A stretch of DNA of 64,000 nt, taken from the NCBI GenBank assembly GCA_945833885.1, contig CAMAFY010000006.1, positions 31,113 to 95,112 on the forward strand, given 5' to 3'. Below the pieces are notes generated by a model, which was not told where the DNA came from, did not search any database, and saw nothing but the letters and a program-made list of their open reading frames with translations. This stretch comes from an uncultured Bacteroidales bacterium. GTDB lineage: Bacteria > Bacteroidota > Bacteroidia > Bacteroidales > Bacteroidaceae. Positions 43,907 to 52,804 of the stretch are shown one piece after another. The stretch's first letter is position 1. The number at the start of each line of letters is the position of its first letter. Made by a program: the position numbers and the translations under genes.

Positions 43907-45307
43907 ATGTCTATGAAAAAGACCAGTGTTTTCCTACTGACAGCAGCCGTTGCCCTTGCCGGAACGGCCATTGTCTACCGTGCAGTGAACCAGGCTCCCG
44001 ACGCCAACCTCTCTGCCGATGAGGCCACCGCTCAGATCTTTGACGACGGCGGTTGCGTATTCTGCCACACGGCAAGCCCCGAATTGCCCTTCTATGCTAC
44101 GTTCCCTCTGGCAGAAACCCTCATCACCAAGGACATTGAAGATGGGTACAAGGCCTTCGACATTGCCCCGATGCTTCAGGCACTTGGCGAAGGAACGGCT
44201 CCCAATGAGGTCGACCTTGCCAAGGTGGAGAAGTGCATTCAGGACGGCACGATGCCGTTGATGCAGTACTATCTGGTGCATTGGGGTTCCTCCATCACCA
44301 GTGCCAAGCAGGAAATGCTCCTGTCCTGGGTCAAGGAACAGCGGGAGAAGTTCTTCCCGAATCCCCTTGCTGCCGAGGCTTTCAAGAACGAACCCGTGCG
44401 TCCTATCCGCGATTCCATCAGCGTAGACCCGCGTAAGGTGGCTCTCGGCGAGGCACTTTATCATGACGTCCGCCTCTCCGGCGACGGTACAATCTCCTGT
44501 GCCACATGCCACGGCATCGGTACTGCGGGAGTCGACAACAAGCAGTATTCCGAAGGAATTGACGGACAAAAGGGTGGAGTGAACGCCCCAACGTCGTTCA
44601 ATGCCGCCTTCAACTTCGTACAATTCTGGGACGGTCGTGCCGCAACCCTCGCCGCTCAGGCCGGTGGACCTCCCCTCAATCCCGTGGAGATGGGCTCCGC
44701 TTCGTTCGAGGAAATATCGGAACGTCTGGCAGCCGATGCCGCATTCTCCAAGGCTTTCTGCCAGGTTTATCCCGAGGGTCTCAGCGAAGCCACCATCACC
44801 GACGCCATTGCTGAATACGAAAAGACGCTCCTTACCCCCAATTCTCCCTTTGACCGTTACCTGAAGGGCGAGGCCGATGCCCTCACAGCCGAGGAACAGG
44901 AAGGCTATTCCCTCTTCAAATCCTATAATTGTGCCACATGTCATGCCGGAGAAAACATGGGTGGACTCTCGTATGAGTTGATGGGACAGCGTGCAGACTA
45001 CTTCAAAGACCGCGAAATCAACGCGAAGTCGGGACTCACAGATGCGGACAACGGACGTTGGGCACAGACGAATGTGGAGCGCGACCGCTATCGTTTCAAG
45101 ACCCCGACGTTGCGTAACGTGGCGCTTACGTGGCCCTATTACCACGATGGTAGCGTGCAGACCCTCGACGAGGCCGTCACTATGATGGCACGTTATCAGA
45201 CCGGTCGTGAGATGAAGCCTGAGGAAGTGACGAAGGTCGTAGGCTTCCTCCAGACGCTCACCGGTGAATACAAAGGCCAGCCTTTGACAAATACCAACAA
45301 GAGATAA
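43907..45307 (+). CDS. Tri-haem cytochrome c peroxidase
   Basis: A 466-residue exported peroxidase that reduces hydrogen peroxide to water. After a signal-anchor ('VFLLTAAVALAGTAIVYRAV') an N-terminal haem-binding domain has 'CVFCH' near 50-54. The MauG/CcpA-type di-haem core follows with 'CATCHGIG' near 199 and 'CATCHAGENMGG' near 345; the distal region includes 'FWDGRAATLAAQAGGPPLNPVEMG' and 'TPTLRNVALTWPYYHDGS'. The extra haem suggests electrons come from the quinol pool rather than from a soluble cytochrome, as in E. coli YhjA; this is inference. The maturation genes lie directly upstream. Start is at 43907 or the ATG at 43913. A strong terminator follows. Confidence 0.9.
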   Translation: MSMKKTSVFLLTAAVALAGTAIVYRAVNQAPDANLSADEATAQIFDDGGCVFCHTASPELPFYATFPLAETLITKDIEDGYKAFDIAPMLQALGEGTAPNEVDLAKVEKCIQDGTMPLMQYYLVHWGSSITSAKQEMLLSWVKEQREKFFPNPLAAEAFKNEPVRPIRDSISVDPRKVALGEALYHDVRLSGDGTISCATCHGIGTAGVDNKQYSEGIDGQKGGVNAPTSFNAAFNFVQFWDGRAATLAAQAGGPPLNPVEMGSASFEEISERLAADAAFSKAFCQVYPEGLSEATITDAIAEYEKTLLTPNSPFDRYLKGEADALTAEEQEGYSLFKSYNCATCHAGENMGGLSYELMGQRADYFKDREINAKSGLTDADNGRWAQTNVERDRYRFKTPTLRNVALTWPYYHDGSVQTLDEAVTMMARYQTGREMKPEEVTKVVGFLQTLTGEYKGQPLTNTNKR

Positions 45308-45342
45308 GATCTTCCCCTGCCGTTTTCCGGCATGGGGCATTG

Positions 45343-45393
45343 CAAAGTCCTGCATTTCCCGTTCGAAAGTCCGGAAGATGCAGGACTTTTTTT
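45343..45393 (+). terminator. Terminator of the cytochrome c peroxidase gene
   Basis: AAAGTCCTGCAT and ATGCAGGACTTT form a perfect 12-bp stem, with the T-run extending to seven T. A smaller CCCC-TGCCG/CGGCA-TGGGG stem lies just upstream (45313-45336). Confidence 0.85.
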
Positions 45394-45568
45394 CGGCACC
45401 TCGCTGTTCATCCTTCCGCACTTTTCCATTCTTTTTTCCGAAGGTCTCCATTCCTTCTTCCGCACCTCGTCGTCAAAACCTCGGAACTTTCGATGTAAAA
45501 GTTCCGCACTTTCCGCCTCAAACATCCGCACTTTCCGCCTCAAACTTCCGATGATTTTGAAGCGGATA
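45393..45568. repeat. 22-bp intergenic array, 8 phase-locked units
   Basis: T-C-(C/G)-G recurs at 45393, 45415, 45437, 45459, 45481, 45503, 45525 and 45547, every step exactly 22 bp. Best units read TCCGCACTTTCCGCCTCAAACA. The array begins at the last T of the peroxidase terminator. Confidence 0.85.
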
Positions 45569-45576
45569 TAAATAAA

Positions 45577-45620
45577 AAGATGAGTCCTATATTACAAAAG
45601 TAATTTATAGGACCCATCTT
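45577..45620. repeat. Hairpin related to the 17-bp inverted-end elements
   Basis: AAGATGAGTCCTATATTAC pairs with GTAATTTATAGGACCCATCTT around AAAA. The GGGTCCTATAAATTA arm resembles the GGTGGGTTCTATAAATT ends at 10452 and 10639, as if two ends had closed on each other. Confidence 0.55.
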
Positions 45621-45655
45621 TATAACATCAACATTCCGTTAATGCCTGTTTGTTT

Positions 45656-45747
45656 CGGTGGATTTTATCCTTCGTTTTCTCGCCATGGCATACCGTAAGC
45701 GCGTTGCACTTGCTTCCGTTCTGCTCATTTGGCTTGTCGAAAACGTC
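45656..45747 (+). repeat. Dispersed repeat, CATGGCATA family, copy near crp
   Basis: CGGTGGATTTTATCCTTCGTTTTCTCGCCATGGCATA, a variable 27-bp middle, and CTGCTCATTTGGCTTGTCGAAAACGTCGG. Both halves match the 16567 and 28293 copies. It follows the 3' end of the crp-like gene (minus strand). Confidence 0.7.
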
Positions 45748-45787
45748 GGTTTACAGGACCTTTCCCGCTGGATTCCGGTCCGTAATT

Positions 45788-46348
45788 TCATGTTTCGGCA
45801 AGGCGCCGGCTCAGCGTTTCGGGGCTGACACCGATGTATGCCGCGATGTCTTTCATATTGATGCGTTGGAAAATTCCCGGCACCCGCTGCTGCAATTCCT
45901 CGAGGATTTCCCATGGAGAACAGCATGCCAGCGATACGACTTTCCGCAGATGATTGTAGGCAAGTGCCTCAATAAAGGGCCGGACGTATTCGTGTCTGTC
46001 GATGCGACGCATGAGGAAATCGAAGTGTTCCGCCAGATTGAGGACGTAGATTACCGAGGGTTCGATGGCCACGATGTCGAACAACGAGGGAACTTTCATG
46101 CGGGTTGTGAGGAAATTTCCCATCAGTTCGTTTTCGAAAGCAAGGGCGATGATGCGTTCCCGTCCGCGATGGTCGGTACGCACACATTTGAAGGCTCCGC
46201 GGCGAATGAGGAAGATGCTGCCGGACTCTTCTCCGGTACGCACGACGTAATCATTGCGTTTCACGTTTGTCCGTTCGCCGTGTTGCAGGATGTAACCTAC
46301 AACTTCTTCTATGTCGGATTCGGGGGTGTAGATGGCAATGTCTGACAT
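45788..46348 (-). CDS. Crp/Fnr-family transcription regulator
   Basis: A 186-residue regulator, a little shorter than usual. The N-terminal cyclic-nucleotide-type beta barrel shows 'NDYVVRTGEESGSIFLIRRGAFKCVR' and 'IIALAFENELMG' (about 30-75). A long dimer helix follows, then a C-terminal HTH 'MKDIAAYIGVSPETLSRRL' (about 163-182). No Fe-S cysteine set like that of Fnr is present, and the Arg/Glu pair of cAMP binding is not evident, so the signal is unknown. It converges on the cytochrome c peroxidase gene, which makes a redox or peroxide role attractive but unproven. A good -7 element lies about 140 bp upstream. Confidence 0.85.
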   Translation of the reverse strand: MSDIAIYTPESDIEEVVGYILQHGERTNVKRNDYVVRTGEESGSIFLIRRGAFKCVRTDHRGRERIIALAFENELMGNFLTTRMKVPSLFDIVAIEPSVIYVLNLAEHFDFLMRRIDRHEYVRPFIEALAYNHLRKVVSLACCSPWEILEELQQRVPGIFQRINMKDIAAYIGVSPETLSRRLAET

Positions 46349-46488
46349 ATACTATGGGCTTTCCCGAAAAGAGAGGCGGGACAGTAGGAACCGCCCCGCC
46401 CGAATGATGGATGCTATGCGTTGGCACCGCAAATCTCTGTCTGCCGTTTTGCGGGTAGCGTGTTGCCGCCTTTCGGTTTTATTTCCGG

Positions 46489-46496
46489 CAAAGGTA
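46489..46496 (-). promoter_or_regulatory. -7 element upstream of the crp-like gene
   Basis: Minus strand TACCTTTG followed by C fits TAnnTTTG. No TTTG at -33. The leader would be about 135 nt; the element lies just past the 3' end of the kinase gene. Confidence 0.5.
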
Positions 46497-46517
46497 AAAT
46501 GTTTGCCCCGTCGGGTT

Positions 46518-48191
46518 TCAGTATTTGAAGGCACTCTGCCCCATGAATTCGCGCAGGAGTGAGGTGGGCGGGATGGCTTCGAGGGGCATGGGGACGAAAT
46601 AGTTGAGGAACTTCCGCAGACGGGTTGCGGTGGCATATTCCGCCGCCGACTCAGGAACCATGCCGAGCAATGGGAGCGCTTGGGCACGCAGTGCGGCAAG
46701 TTCGTAGAGCAACGACGTGTTGATCATCACGTCGGCTTCCTCTTGGAAGGGGAAAATCCACTTCTCTTCGCCGGCGCTTACCGAGGGACAACGGCGGATG
46801 ACCTCCTGTGGTTGGAAGCCACGGTACTTGTAATCGCGGCAGATACGGCGGAGAAGCCGGCAGTCGGTGGTGGGAATGTAGTTGTGATCATCAAGCATGA
46901 TGGTCGTCAATGCCGAGGCATAGATCTTATACTTCGCCTCTGCCGGCACCTTTTCGCTCATCCTCGGGTTGAGGGCATGGTTGCCTTCGAGCACAAGTAC
47001 GGTCTCTTCCTGGAGTTTCAGGTGCTTTCCGCTTGGCACGTTGCGGCCTGTCGTGAAGTCGTAGAAGGGAAGTTCTATCTCCTCTCCCGCGAGTAACTGC
47101 TCCATGTGCCGGTTGAAGAGTTCGAGATTTACGGCCTCGATGTGCTCAAAGTCGTAGTCGCCCTTTTCGTCGCGCGGGGAAAGCACGCGGTCCACAAAGT
47201 AGTTGTCGAGGGAAATCTGGTAGGGAATCTTTCCGCAAGCCATCAGTTGCACACACAGACGTTTGGCAAATGTGGTCTTTCCTGAGGATGACGGACCTGC
47301 GATGAGCACCACCTTGATGCCGGGATGTGCGGCGATGTGGTCGGCGATGCGCGATATTTTCTTCTCCTGGAGCGCCTCGGAGACGGCGACGATGTCGTTG
47401 GTGTGGTCGGAAAGGATGGCGCGGTTGAGTTCGCCGACGGTGGAAACGCCGAGAATGTCCTGCCATCGGTGCTCCTCGCGGAAGATGTCGAACATCATTC
47501 CTTGGCGGTACATCGGGCGGAGTTGCCGCGGATTCTTCTGGTCGGGGACGCGCAGGAGGAGTCCGTCACCGAAGGGAATGATGTCAAACATCCGCAACTG
47601 TCCCGTCCGGAGCAGAAGTGAGCCGTAGAAAAAGTCGCTCAACGATTCGCCGTCAGGCTCTTCGAGGGTGTAATAATGGGTATAAAGGTCGCCGATGCTC
47701 TCCAGAAGTTTCACTTTCTGCATCAGTCCCTGCTGCCGGAAAAGGGCGATTGCGTCGACAGTGTGGCAAGTGACGCGGTGGAAACTCAGGTTCGCGTCGA
47801 TGAGGCGTTGCATTTCGGCCTTGAGGTTCTCCACCACCTGTGGCGTTACGCCGCCTTCGATGTCGAGCGAGCAGAAGAATCCGCCGGAAAGTGGGGTGCC
47901 GATGCGCAGACGTGCGCCGGGAAAATGGTTGTGTACGGCTTTGTAGAGGACGAAGAACAGGCTTCGCGTGTAGGTTCGCAGACCGGAGTCGCTGGTAATG
48001 TCGAGAAATTCGATGTCGCGGCTGTCGTTGAGGGTATAATGCAGACCCTCGGAACGGTTGTTCACCAGGCAGTTGGTGGTGCCGAAGGGCAGATTCAGTT
48101 CAAGGTTGTTGTAAACTTCTTCCAGAGTGGAGCCTTTCGGCACCTCCACCCACGACTGTGTGTTGCGGCAAAAGACGTTGATTTTCCTCAT
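46518..48191 (-). CDS. TGS / ThrRS-like / uridine kinase fusion (nucleoside kinase)
   Basis: A 557-residue cytoplasmic fusion common in Bacteroidetes and Firmicutes. An N-terminal TGS-like domain (about 1-60, 'VEVPKGSTLEEVYNNLEL') and a ThrRS second-additional-domain-like part ('SLDIEGGVTPQVVENLKAEM', 'HRVTCHTVDAIALF') precede a P-loop kinase of the uridine kinase/PRK family. Walker A is 'LIAGPSSSGKTTFAKRL' near 300, followed by 'SLDNYFVDR', 'DYDFEHIEAVNLELFNRH' and 'VLVLEGNHALNP'. The reaction is probably phosphorylation of a nucleoside, with RNA or translation-linked control by the N-terminal domains. Substrate is inferred. A strong hairpin lies 10 bp before its start. Confidence 0.88.
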   Translation of the reverse strand: MRKINVFCRNTQSWVEVPKGSTLEEVYNNLELNLPFGTTNCLVNNRSEGLHYTLNDSRDIEFLDITSDSGLRTYTRSLFFVLYKAVHNHFPGARLRIGTPLSGGFFCSLDIEGGVTPQVVENLKAEMQRLIDANLSFHRVTCHTVDAIALFRQQGLMQKVKLLESIGDLYTHYYTLEEPDGESLSDFFYGSLLLRTGQLRMFDIIPFGDGLLLRVPDQKNPRQLRPMYRQGMMFDIFREEHRWQDILGVSTVGELNRAILSDHTNDIVAVSEALQEKKISRIADHIAAHPGIKVVLIAGPSSSGKTTFAKRLCVQLMACGKIPYQISLDNYFVDRVLSPRDEKGDYDFEHIEAVNLELFNRHMEQLLAGEEIELPFYDFTTGRNVPSGKHLKLQEETVLVLEGNHALNPRMSEKVPAEAKYKIYASALTTIMLDDHNYIPTTDCRLLRRICRDYKYRGFQPQEVIRRCPSVSAGEEKWIFPFQEEADVMINTSLLYELAALRAQALPLLGMVPESAAEYATATRLRKFLNYFVPMPLEAIPPTSLLREFMGQSAFKY

Positions 48192-48201
48192 GCTGGCATA
48201 G

Positions 48202-48235
48202 AAAAAGTCGGAGTCTGCGCAGCCGGCAGACTCCG
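48202..48235 (-). terminator. Terminator of the C1 peptidase gene, 10 bp before the kinase start
   Basis: On the minus strand CGGAGTCTGC pairs perfectly with GCAGACTCCG (10 bp, 7-nt loop), then ACTTTTTC. It ends the peptidase transcript but sits so close to the kinase ATG that it could also fold in a kinase leader. Confidence 0.7.
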
Positions 48236-48318
48236 CTAAGGTGATGTTTTCAGGTGGGAACTATCGTGTCTCACCTTTGGAATTCAACAGTTTATCGGTT
48301 GTTCCGTTGTGCAACCGC

Positions 48319-49704
48319 CTATTCTTCGGGAGTGAAGAGGGGGTCCCAGGCGGGAAGTTTCACGGGTTTCATCTTAAGAAGTTTCAGCGTTTCCTCGGGA
48401 ACGAAGCGGCGTTCCACGACAAGCCGGAACATATATTCGTCAAACCATTCGTCGGTCATCACAAGATGTCCCTGCACACCATAGGTTGCGCCCCAGGAAT
48501 TCTCGACCTTCCACTTGCGGGTGTTGCCGTCGGCGTCGATATCCACGGCACAAAGTGTCATGGCGTGGCTCGATGCGCTGGCGAAGGTCTGTATGCGTTC
48601 GGCCTTTGTCATGGGGAATGTGGTGCCGAACACCGACTCATAGTCATAGTTGTCGAGGGAAAGAATGCCGGTCTTGCGGTTGAGGAACTTGCCGACATCG
48701 CAACTGAAATACATGCGTGTGCTGTCGGCGATGGATGCAACGGCCATCTTCTTGATCTCGTCCATTGGAAGATTGATGTACGTCCAGTCGTGTCCGTCGT
48801 AGGCATGGCGGTCAAGGTCGATGGTGTAGGTCTGATGATAGGGGCGCGTGGGGTCGTTCATCAGCAGCACGTAGTTGTTCTCGAGGTCCCAACCAACAAA
48901 CTCCTTGTAGAAGGATTTCGGGGTATAGTGCTTCTTTTCGCCGAGGGGTTTTCCGGAAGCGTCCTTCCATTGGTAGTCGAACTCTGCGGGAGGCGTTCCG
49001 AGACAGAGGGAAAGAATGTGGTAAACCTCGCCGAGCATCTCCTCCTTACGGCTCTGAATGGCAGCGGTTTTCGTGCCGTCGGCCACCATCTTGCGGAGTT
49101 CGAGACCCCACTGACGGAGTTTCAGGCTGAGGATTGACGCCATTTTCGAGGTATTGTTGGCGTTGTAACTTTCGGGCATCACCTCAGCAGGAACCACTCC
49201 ATACTTGGTGACGATGTCCTGAACTCCGGTGAACGTGCCGCCATCGCTGAGGGGATTCTTGAAAAGCCACTCCACGGTCTTGTCGTCCATCGGGAGGTTG
49301 GCCTTGTCGATGATGGATTGGAGGAAGAGGTTTGCCTTTTCAAGTTGGTCGTAGAATGAGCAGAAACTCTGTGAGAATTCAAAACTTCCGAGTCCCTGTT
49401 CGGCAATCACCTTGGCACGCATGACGTTGAGTCCGGTGAAAAGCCAGCATCGTCCGCTCGACTGTTGGTCGGTGATGCCTTTCGAAGGTGCCTCATGGCT
49501 GAAGTAAAGGTCGGTATTTGCAGGGTTGACGGCTTTGGTGGCGATGGCATCGATGCCGTTTGCAGCGAGTGCGTTGCGGAGTGCCACATCCTGGCGGGTC
49601 AAGGCATTGTTGGTGCTGATGCGCTGAAGAACAGCGGGAGTGAGGGTCTGTGCGGCAGCCGAAAGGGGCGCGGCAAGCAGGATTCCGAGAAGAATTTGCT
49701 TCAT
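48319..49704 (-). CDS. Exported C1-family peptidase, aminopeptidase C / bleomycin-hydrolase type
   Basis: A 461-residue papain-fold enzyme with a signal peptide 'MKQILLGILLAAPLSAAAQ'. The catalytic Cys86 lies in 'QQSSGRCWLFTGLNVMRAK', with the oxyanion Gln just before it. The active-site His is in 'SSHAMTLCAVDIDADG', and the Asn is in 'WKVENSWGATYG'. The bleomycin-hydrolase pattern ('FSQSFCSFYDQLEKAN', 'VVPAEVMPESYN') is clear. Family members trim peptides from the amino end as hexameric barrels. The signal peptide suggests periplasmic or surface action, unlike cytosolic PepC. It is between RNase R and the kinase, all on the minus strand, but separated by an array and a terminator. Confidence 0.92.
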   Translation of the reverse strand: MKQILLGILLAAPLSAAAQTLTPAVLQRISTNNALTRQDVALRNALAANGIDAIATKAVNPANTDLYFSHEAPSKGITDQQSSGRCWLFTGLNVMRAKVIAEQGLGSFEFSQSFCSFYDQLEKANLFLQSIIDKANLPMDDKTVEWLFKNPLSDGGTFTGVQDIVTKYGVVPAEVMPESYNANNTSKMASILSLKLRQWGLELRKMVADGTKTAAIQSRKEEMLGEVYHILSLCLGTPPAEFDYQWKDASGKPLGEKKHYTPKSFYKEFVGWDLENNYVLLMNDPTRPYHQTYTIDLDRHAYDGHDWTYINLPMDEIKKMAVASIADSTRMYFSCDVGKFLNRKTGILSLDNYDYESVFGTTFPMTKAERIQTFASASSHAMTLCAVDIDADGNTRKWKVENSWGATYGVQGHLVMTDEWFDEYMFRLVVERRFVPEETLKLLKMKPVKLPAWDPLFTPEE

Positions 49705-49810
49705 GCTATGGTAAATTTTCCTAAGTATGTGAACAAAATATGATGAGAAGTAGGGTCAAACAATTGGTTTAACACGGGTTTTGCGGTATCAGGATGCGGA
49801 TGCCGACGGG

Positions 49811-49917
49811 CACGGGAGTAGGGCATTCAGGCCACCGTCGCGGGGCATTTGGTCACCGTCGCGGGGCATTTGGTCACCGTCGTGCGGCATTCTGGTCACC
49901 GTCGCAGGGCATTATCG
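49811..49917. repeat. 21-22-bp intergenic array, 5 units
   Basis: Units of 22, 21, 21, 22 and 22 bp with consensus CACCGTCGCGGGGCATTTGGT; two are identical. It fills the gap between rnr and the C1 peptidase gene, 14 bp from the rnr stop. Confidence 0.8.
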
Positions 49918-49930
49918 CCCGATGTGCCGC

Positions 49931-52243
49931 TTACTTGCGGCCTTTTGCCAGCCTTTTCCCGGGCGATTTGAGTTTCTTTTCGCCTTTACGGCCTTTCTTG
50001 TCGGCGGGTTTCTCCTTCAAAGTGCTGATGGCGGGCAAGGCATCTTCCTCCACAAGTCCGAAGTCGAGCAACCTACGTTCAAGGTTTGCGCGCTCAACAC
50101 GGAAGCGAACCTTGTCGCCAAGGTTGTAAACGCGGTGATAACGACGGCCCACGAGGCGGTAATTGTCCTCATCGAACTCGTAATAGTCGCCAGTAAGGTT
50201 GCGGAGAGGCACCATTCCCTCGCACTTCGATACGCATTCCTCCACGTAAAGTCCGAACTCCGAGATGCCGCTTACGACACCTTCGAACTCTTGTCCGATG
50301 CGGTCGCCCATGAATTCCACCTGCTTATACTTGATGGATGCGCGTTCGGCGGTGGTGGCGAGTTGCTCCTGTTGGCTGCAATGTTCGCAGAGGTCTTCGT
50401 ATTTCGTTGCGGAAACGCTGCGGCCTCCCTCATGATAGCGTTTGAGAAGGCGGTGAACCATCAGGTCGGGATAGCGTCGGATGGGTGAGGTGAAGTGAGT
50501 ATAATGGCGGAACATCAGACCATAGTGGCCGATATTGTGGATGGAATACTTTGCCTTCATCATGGCTCTGAGCGCCACCATCTCCACCACGGCCTCCTCC
50601 TTGCGGCCCTTGACGTCGGAAAGCATGTGGTTCAGGCTCTTCGACACATCGGTCTTCGTGCCTTCGGTGCGGAGTTTATAGCCGAAACGTGCCACGAATC
50701 CGCGCAGACGTTCCAGTTTTTCGGGGTCCGGAACATCGTGGATGCGGTAGGGAAGCACCTTGGGATTCTTGCCTTTCGGCACGATTGCGACGCTTTCCGC
50801 CACGGCACGGTTGGCGATGAGCATAAATTCCTCCACCAGTTTGTTGGCGTCGCGTGCGACTTTCACGTAAGTGCTGACGGGGTGTCCCTTATCATCGATT
50901 TCGAACCTCACTTCCGGACGGTCGAAACCTATGGAACCTCCCTGGAAACGCTTGGCGCGGAGTTGCTTGGCAATGCGGTCGAGGAGGAGGATTTCCCGTG
51001 CCCATTCACCCTTAGGGTTGTCGAAACTGCCGTCAACCTGCGGATGTGTGCCGGGCAGGGCCAGGTCTTCGGGTGAGGCACAGCCATTGCGTTCGATGAT
51101 TTCCTGGGCCTCCTCGTAGGCGAAGCGGCGGTCGGAGCGGATGACTGTGCGTGCGATGCGGCTTTTCAGGATTTCTCCCTTGCCGTTGAACGTAAAGATG
51201 ACGGAGAAAGTGAGTTTCTCCTCGTCCGGACGCAGGGAGCAAATGAAGTTGCAGAGGTGCTCGGGGAGCATGGGAATGGTGCGGTCTACGAGGTAAACAC
51301 TTGTGGCACGCTTCTGGGCTTCGCGGTCGATGATGTCGCCTTCCTGCACATAGTGGCTGACATCGGCGATGTGTACGCCCACTTCCCACTTGTTGCCCAT
51401 GGGGCGGATGGAGAGAGCGTCGTCGAAATCCTTGGCATCGCGCGGGTCGATGGTGAAGGTCGGCACGTCGCGGAAGTCTTCTCTGGATGCGATTTCCTCG
51501 GGTGTGATGCCCGAATCTATTTTGTCGGCGGCGCGTTCGATGGGTTTCGGGTAGTCGTAGGGCAGTCCGTACTCTGCGAGAATGGCGTGCATTTCGGTGT
51601 CGTTCTCGCCTTCGTTGCCGAGGATGTCCACCACTTTACCCGTAGGACATTTGGCTTGTTCGGGCCAGTCGGTGATTTTCACCACCACCTTCTGCCCGTT
51701 CTTCGCGCCCTTGACGCCGCTTTTGGGGATGAAGATGTCGGTGGCGAGGGAGCGGTCAGTGAGGACGAAGGCATAATCGCGCTCCACTTGTATCTTGCCG
51801 ACAAAGGTGTCTTTGGCGCGTTCCACAATCTCTATGACCTCAGCCTCGCGGGTATGGGTGCGGCGTCGCGCCAACATGGTCACGCGGACACGGTCGCCGT
51901 CGAGGGCATGGCGCGAGTTTCGCTCGCTGACCAGGATTTCCTTGCCGCCATCGTCGGGTACAAAGACGTTGTGTCCGTTGCGTTTCTTGCGGAAGACGCC
52001 CTCGATGACCTGGCTGCCACGGGGCTGGTGGATGTAGGTTCCTTTGCCGTCGGTGGTGAGATAGTCGTCGAACACGAGGTCCGTGAGGCACTCTATGACA
52101 AGCATTCGGCTGGGATGCTTGACGGCACTGATGGCGGAAAAGATGTCTTTTACGTTCAAAGGTTGGTTCTCGCTCTTCTCAAAGAGGCAGAGCAGACGGT
52201 TCATCATCTCTCGTTTGCTCTGGCGGTTGTTTTTCTTTGCCAT
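49931..52243 (-). CDS. rnr: Ribonuclease R
   Basis: A 770-residue processive 3'-5' exoribonuclease that degrades structured RNA, including rRNA and mRNA remnants. An N-terminal winged helix (about 1-70) and two cold-shock/OB domains ('VIEGVFRKKRNGHNVFVPDD') precede the RNB catalytic domain starting 'FTIDPRDAKDFDDALSI' near 273, with the metal-binding Asp cluster. 'SVYLVDRTIPMLPEHL' and 'HFTSPIRRYPDLMVHRLL' are further RNB signatures. An S1 domain ('GVVSGISEFGLYVEE') near 665 and a basic tail complete it. Length is typical. The 5' region carries a good -7 element. Confidence 0.96.
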   Translation of the reverse strand: MAKKNNRQSKREMMNRLLCLFEKSENQPLNVKDIFSAISAVKHPSRMLVIECLTDLVFDDYLTTDGKGTYIHQPRGSQVIEGVFRKKRNGHNVFVPDDGGKEILVSERNSRHALDGDRVRVTMLARRRTHTREAEVIEIVERAKDTFVGKIQVERDYAFVLTDRSLATDIFIPKSGVKGAKNGQKVVVKITDWPEQAKCPTGKVVDILGNEGENDTEMHAILAEYGLPYDYPKPIERAADKIDSGITPEEIASREDFRDVPTFTIDPRDAKDFDDALSIRPMGNKWEVGVHIADVSHYVQEGDIIDREAQKRATSVYLVDRTIPMLPEHLCNFICSLRPDEEKLTFSVIFTFNGKGEILKSRIARTVIRSDRRFAYEEAQEIIERNGCASPEDLALPGTHPQVDGSFDNPKGEWAREILLLDRIAKQLRAKRFQGGSIGFDRPEVRFEIDDKGHPVSTYVKVARDANKLVEEFMLIANRAVAESVAIVPKGKNPKVLPYRIHDVPDPEKLERLRGFVARFGYKLRTEGTKTDVSKSLNHMLSDVKGRKEEAVVEMVALRAMMKAKYSIHNIGHYGLMFRHYTHFTSPIRRYPDLMVHRLLKRYHEGGRSVSATKYEDLCEHCSQQEQLATTAERASIKYKQVEFMGDRIGQEFEGVVSGISEFGLYVEECVSKCEGMVPLRNLTGDYYEFDEDNYRLVGRRYHRVYNLGDKVRFRVERANLERRLLDFGLVEEDALPAISTLKEKPADKKGRKGEKKLKSPGKRLAKGRK

Positions 52244-52804
52244 AACAATTCATGATTTTTTGTGGCAGTTTGGGGGAGGTTCCTCCAATACTGACAGGGT
52301 GTGTGCAGAGTTCTGGTTCTGGATGTGCCGGGATTGAAGGTGGAGGATGCTTGTCCGCCAATGCTGAAAAGCCGACAGTTCCGGCAGGCATGGTGATATG
52401 CCCATGGCAAAGATATGGAAAAAATGCGAGAATCCCTCCCGTTTTCCCTTTTATAATATGTTTTTTTACCCAAAACACTCCGCTTTTCTCCAAAAAGGTA
52501 GCGTGGATTGCCGTTTGTGCCTTGGAGGAATCCTGCCGGACGTTGGCGCCCTGATGGCCTACGATGGACGGTTGACGCAGGAAACCTTCCAACAATGCGT
52601 GCTGCACGCCCCGAACCGTTCGCGCACGAAGCCTTGTCCTTATCGCCCGATATTCTTGTGGATGCCCCGTCCTGCGCCCCAGAAAGCGTGCGTCCTGCGG
52701 CCGGTTCCATACCTGAAATCCGCAGTACGGGATAATGTTTCCCGATGGGGAAGGATGGGATGTCGGAGGATGGGTGGTCCGGGGTGCGTTCGGAAAGAGG
52801 ACGT
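52244..52804. other. Intergenic, upstream of rnr
   Basis: About 560 bases with no supported gene. The overlapping ORFs on both strands (52179-52869) have no family pattern. It holds the rnr -7 element at 52408-52415 and leads into the 22-bp array at 52805. Confidence 0.5.
52408..52415 (-). promoter_or_regulatory. -7 element of rnr
   Basis: Minus strand TATCTTTG then C matches TAnnTTTG exactly. No TTTG at -33. The leader would be about 155 nt. Confidence 0.5.
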
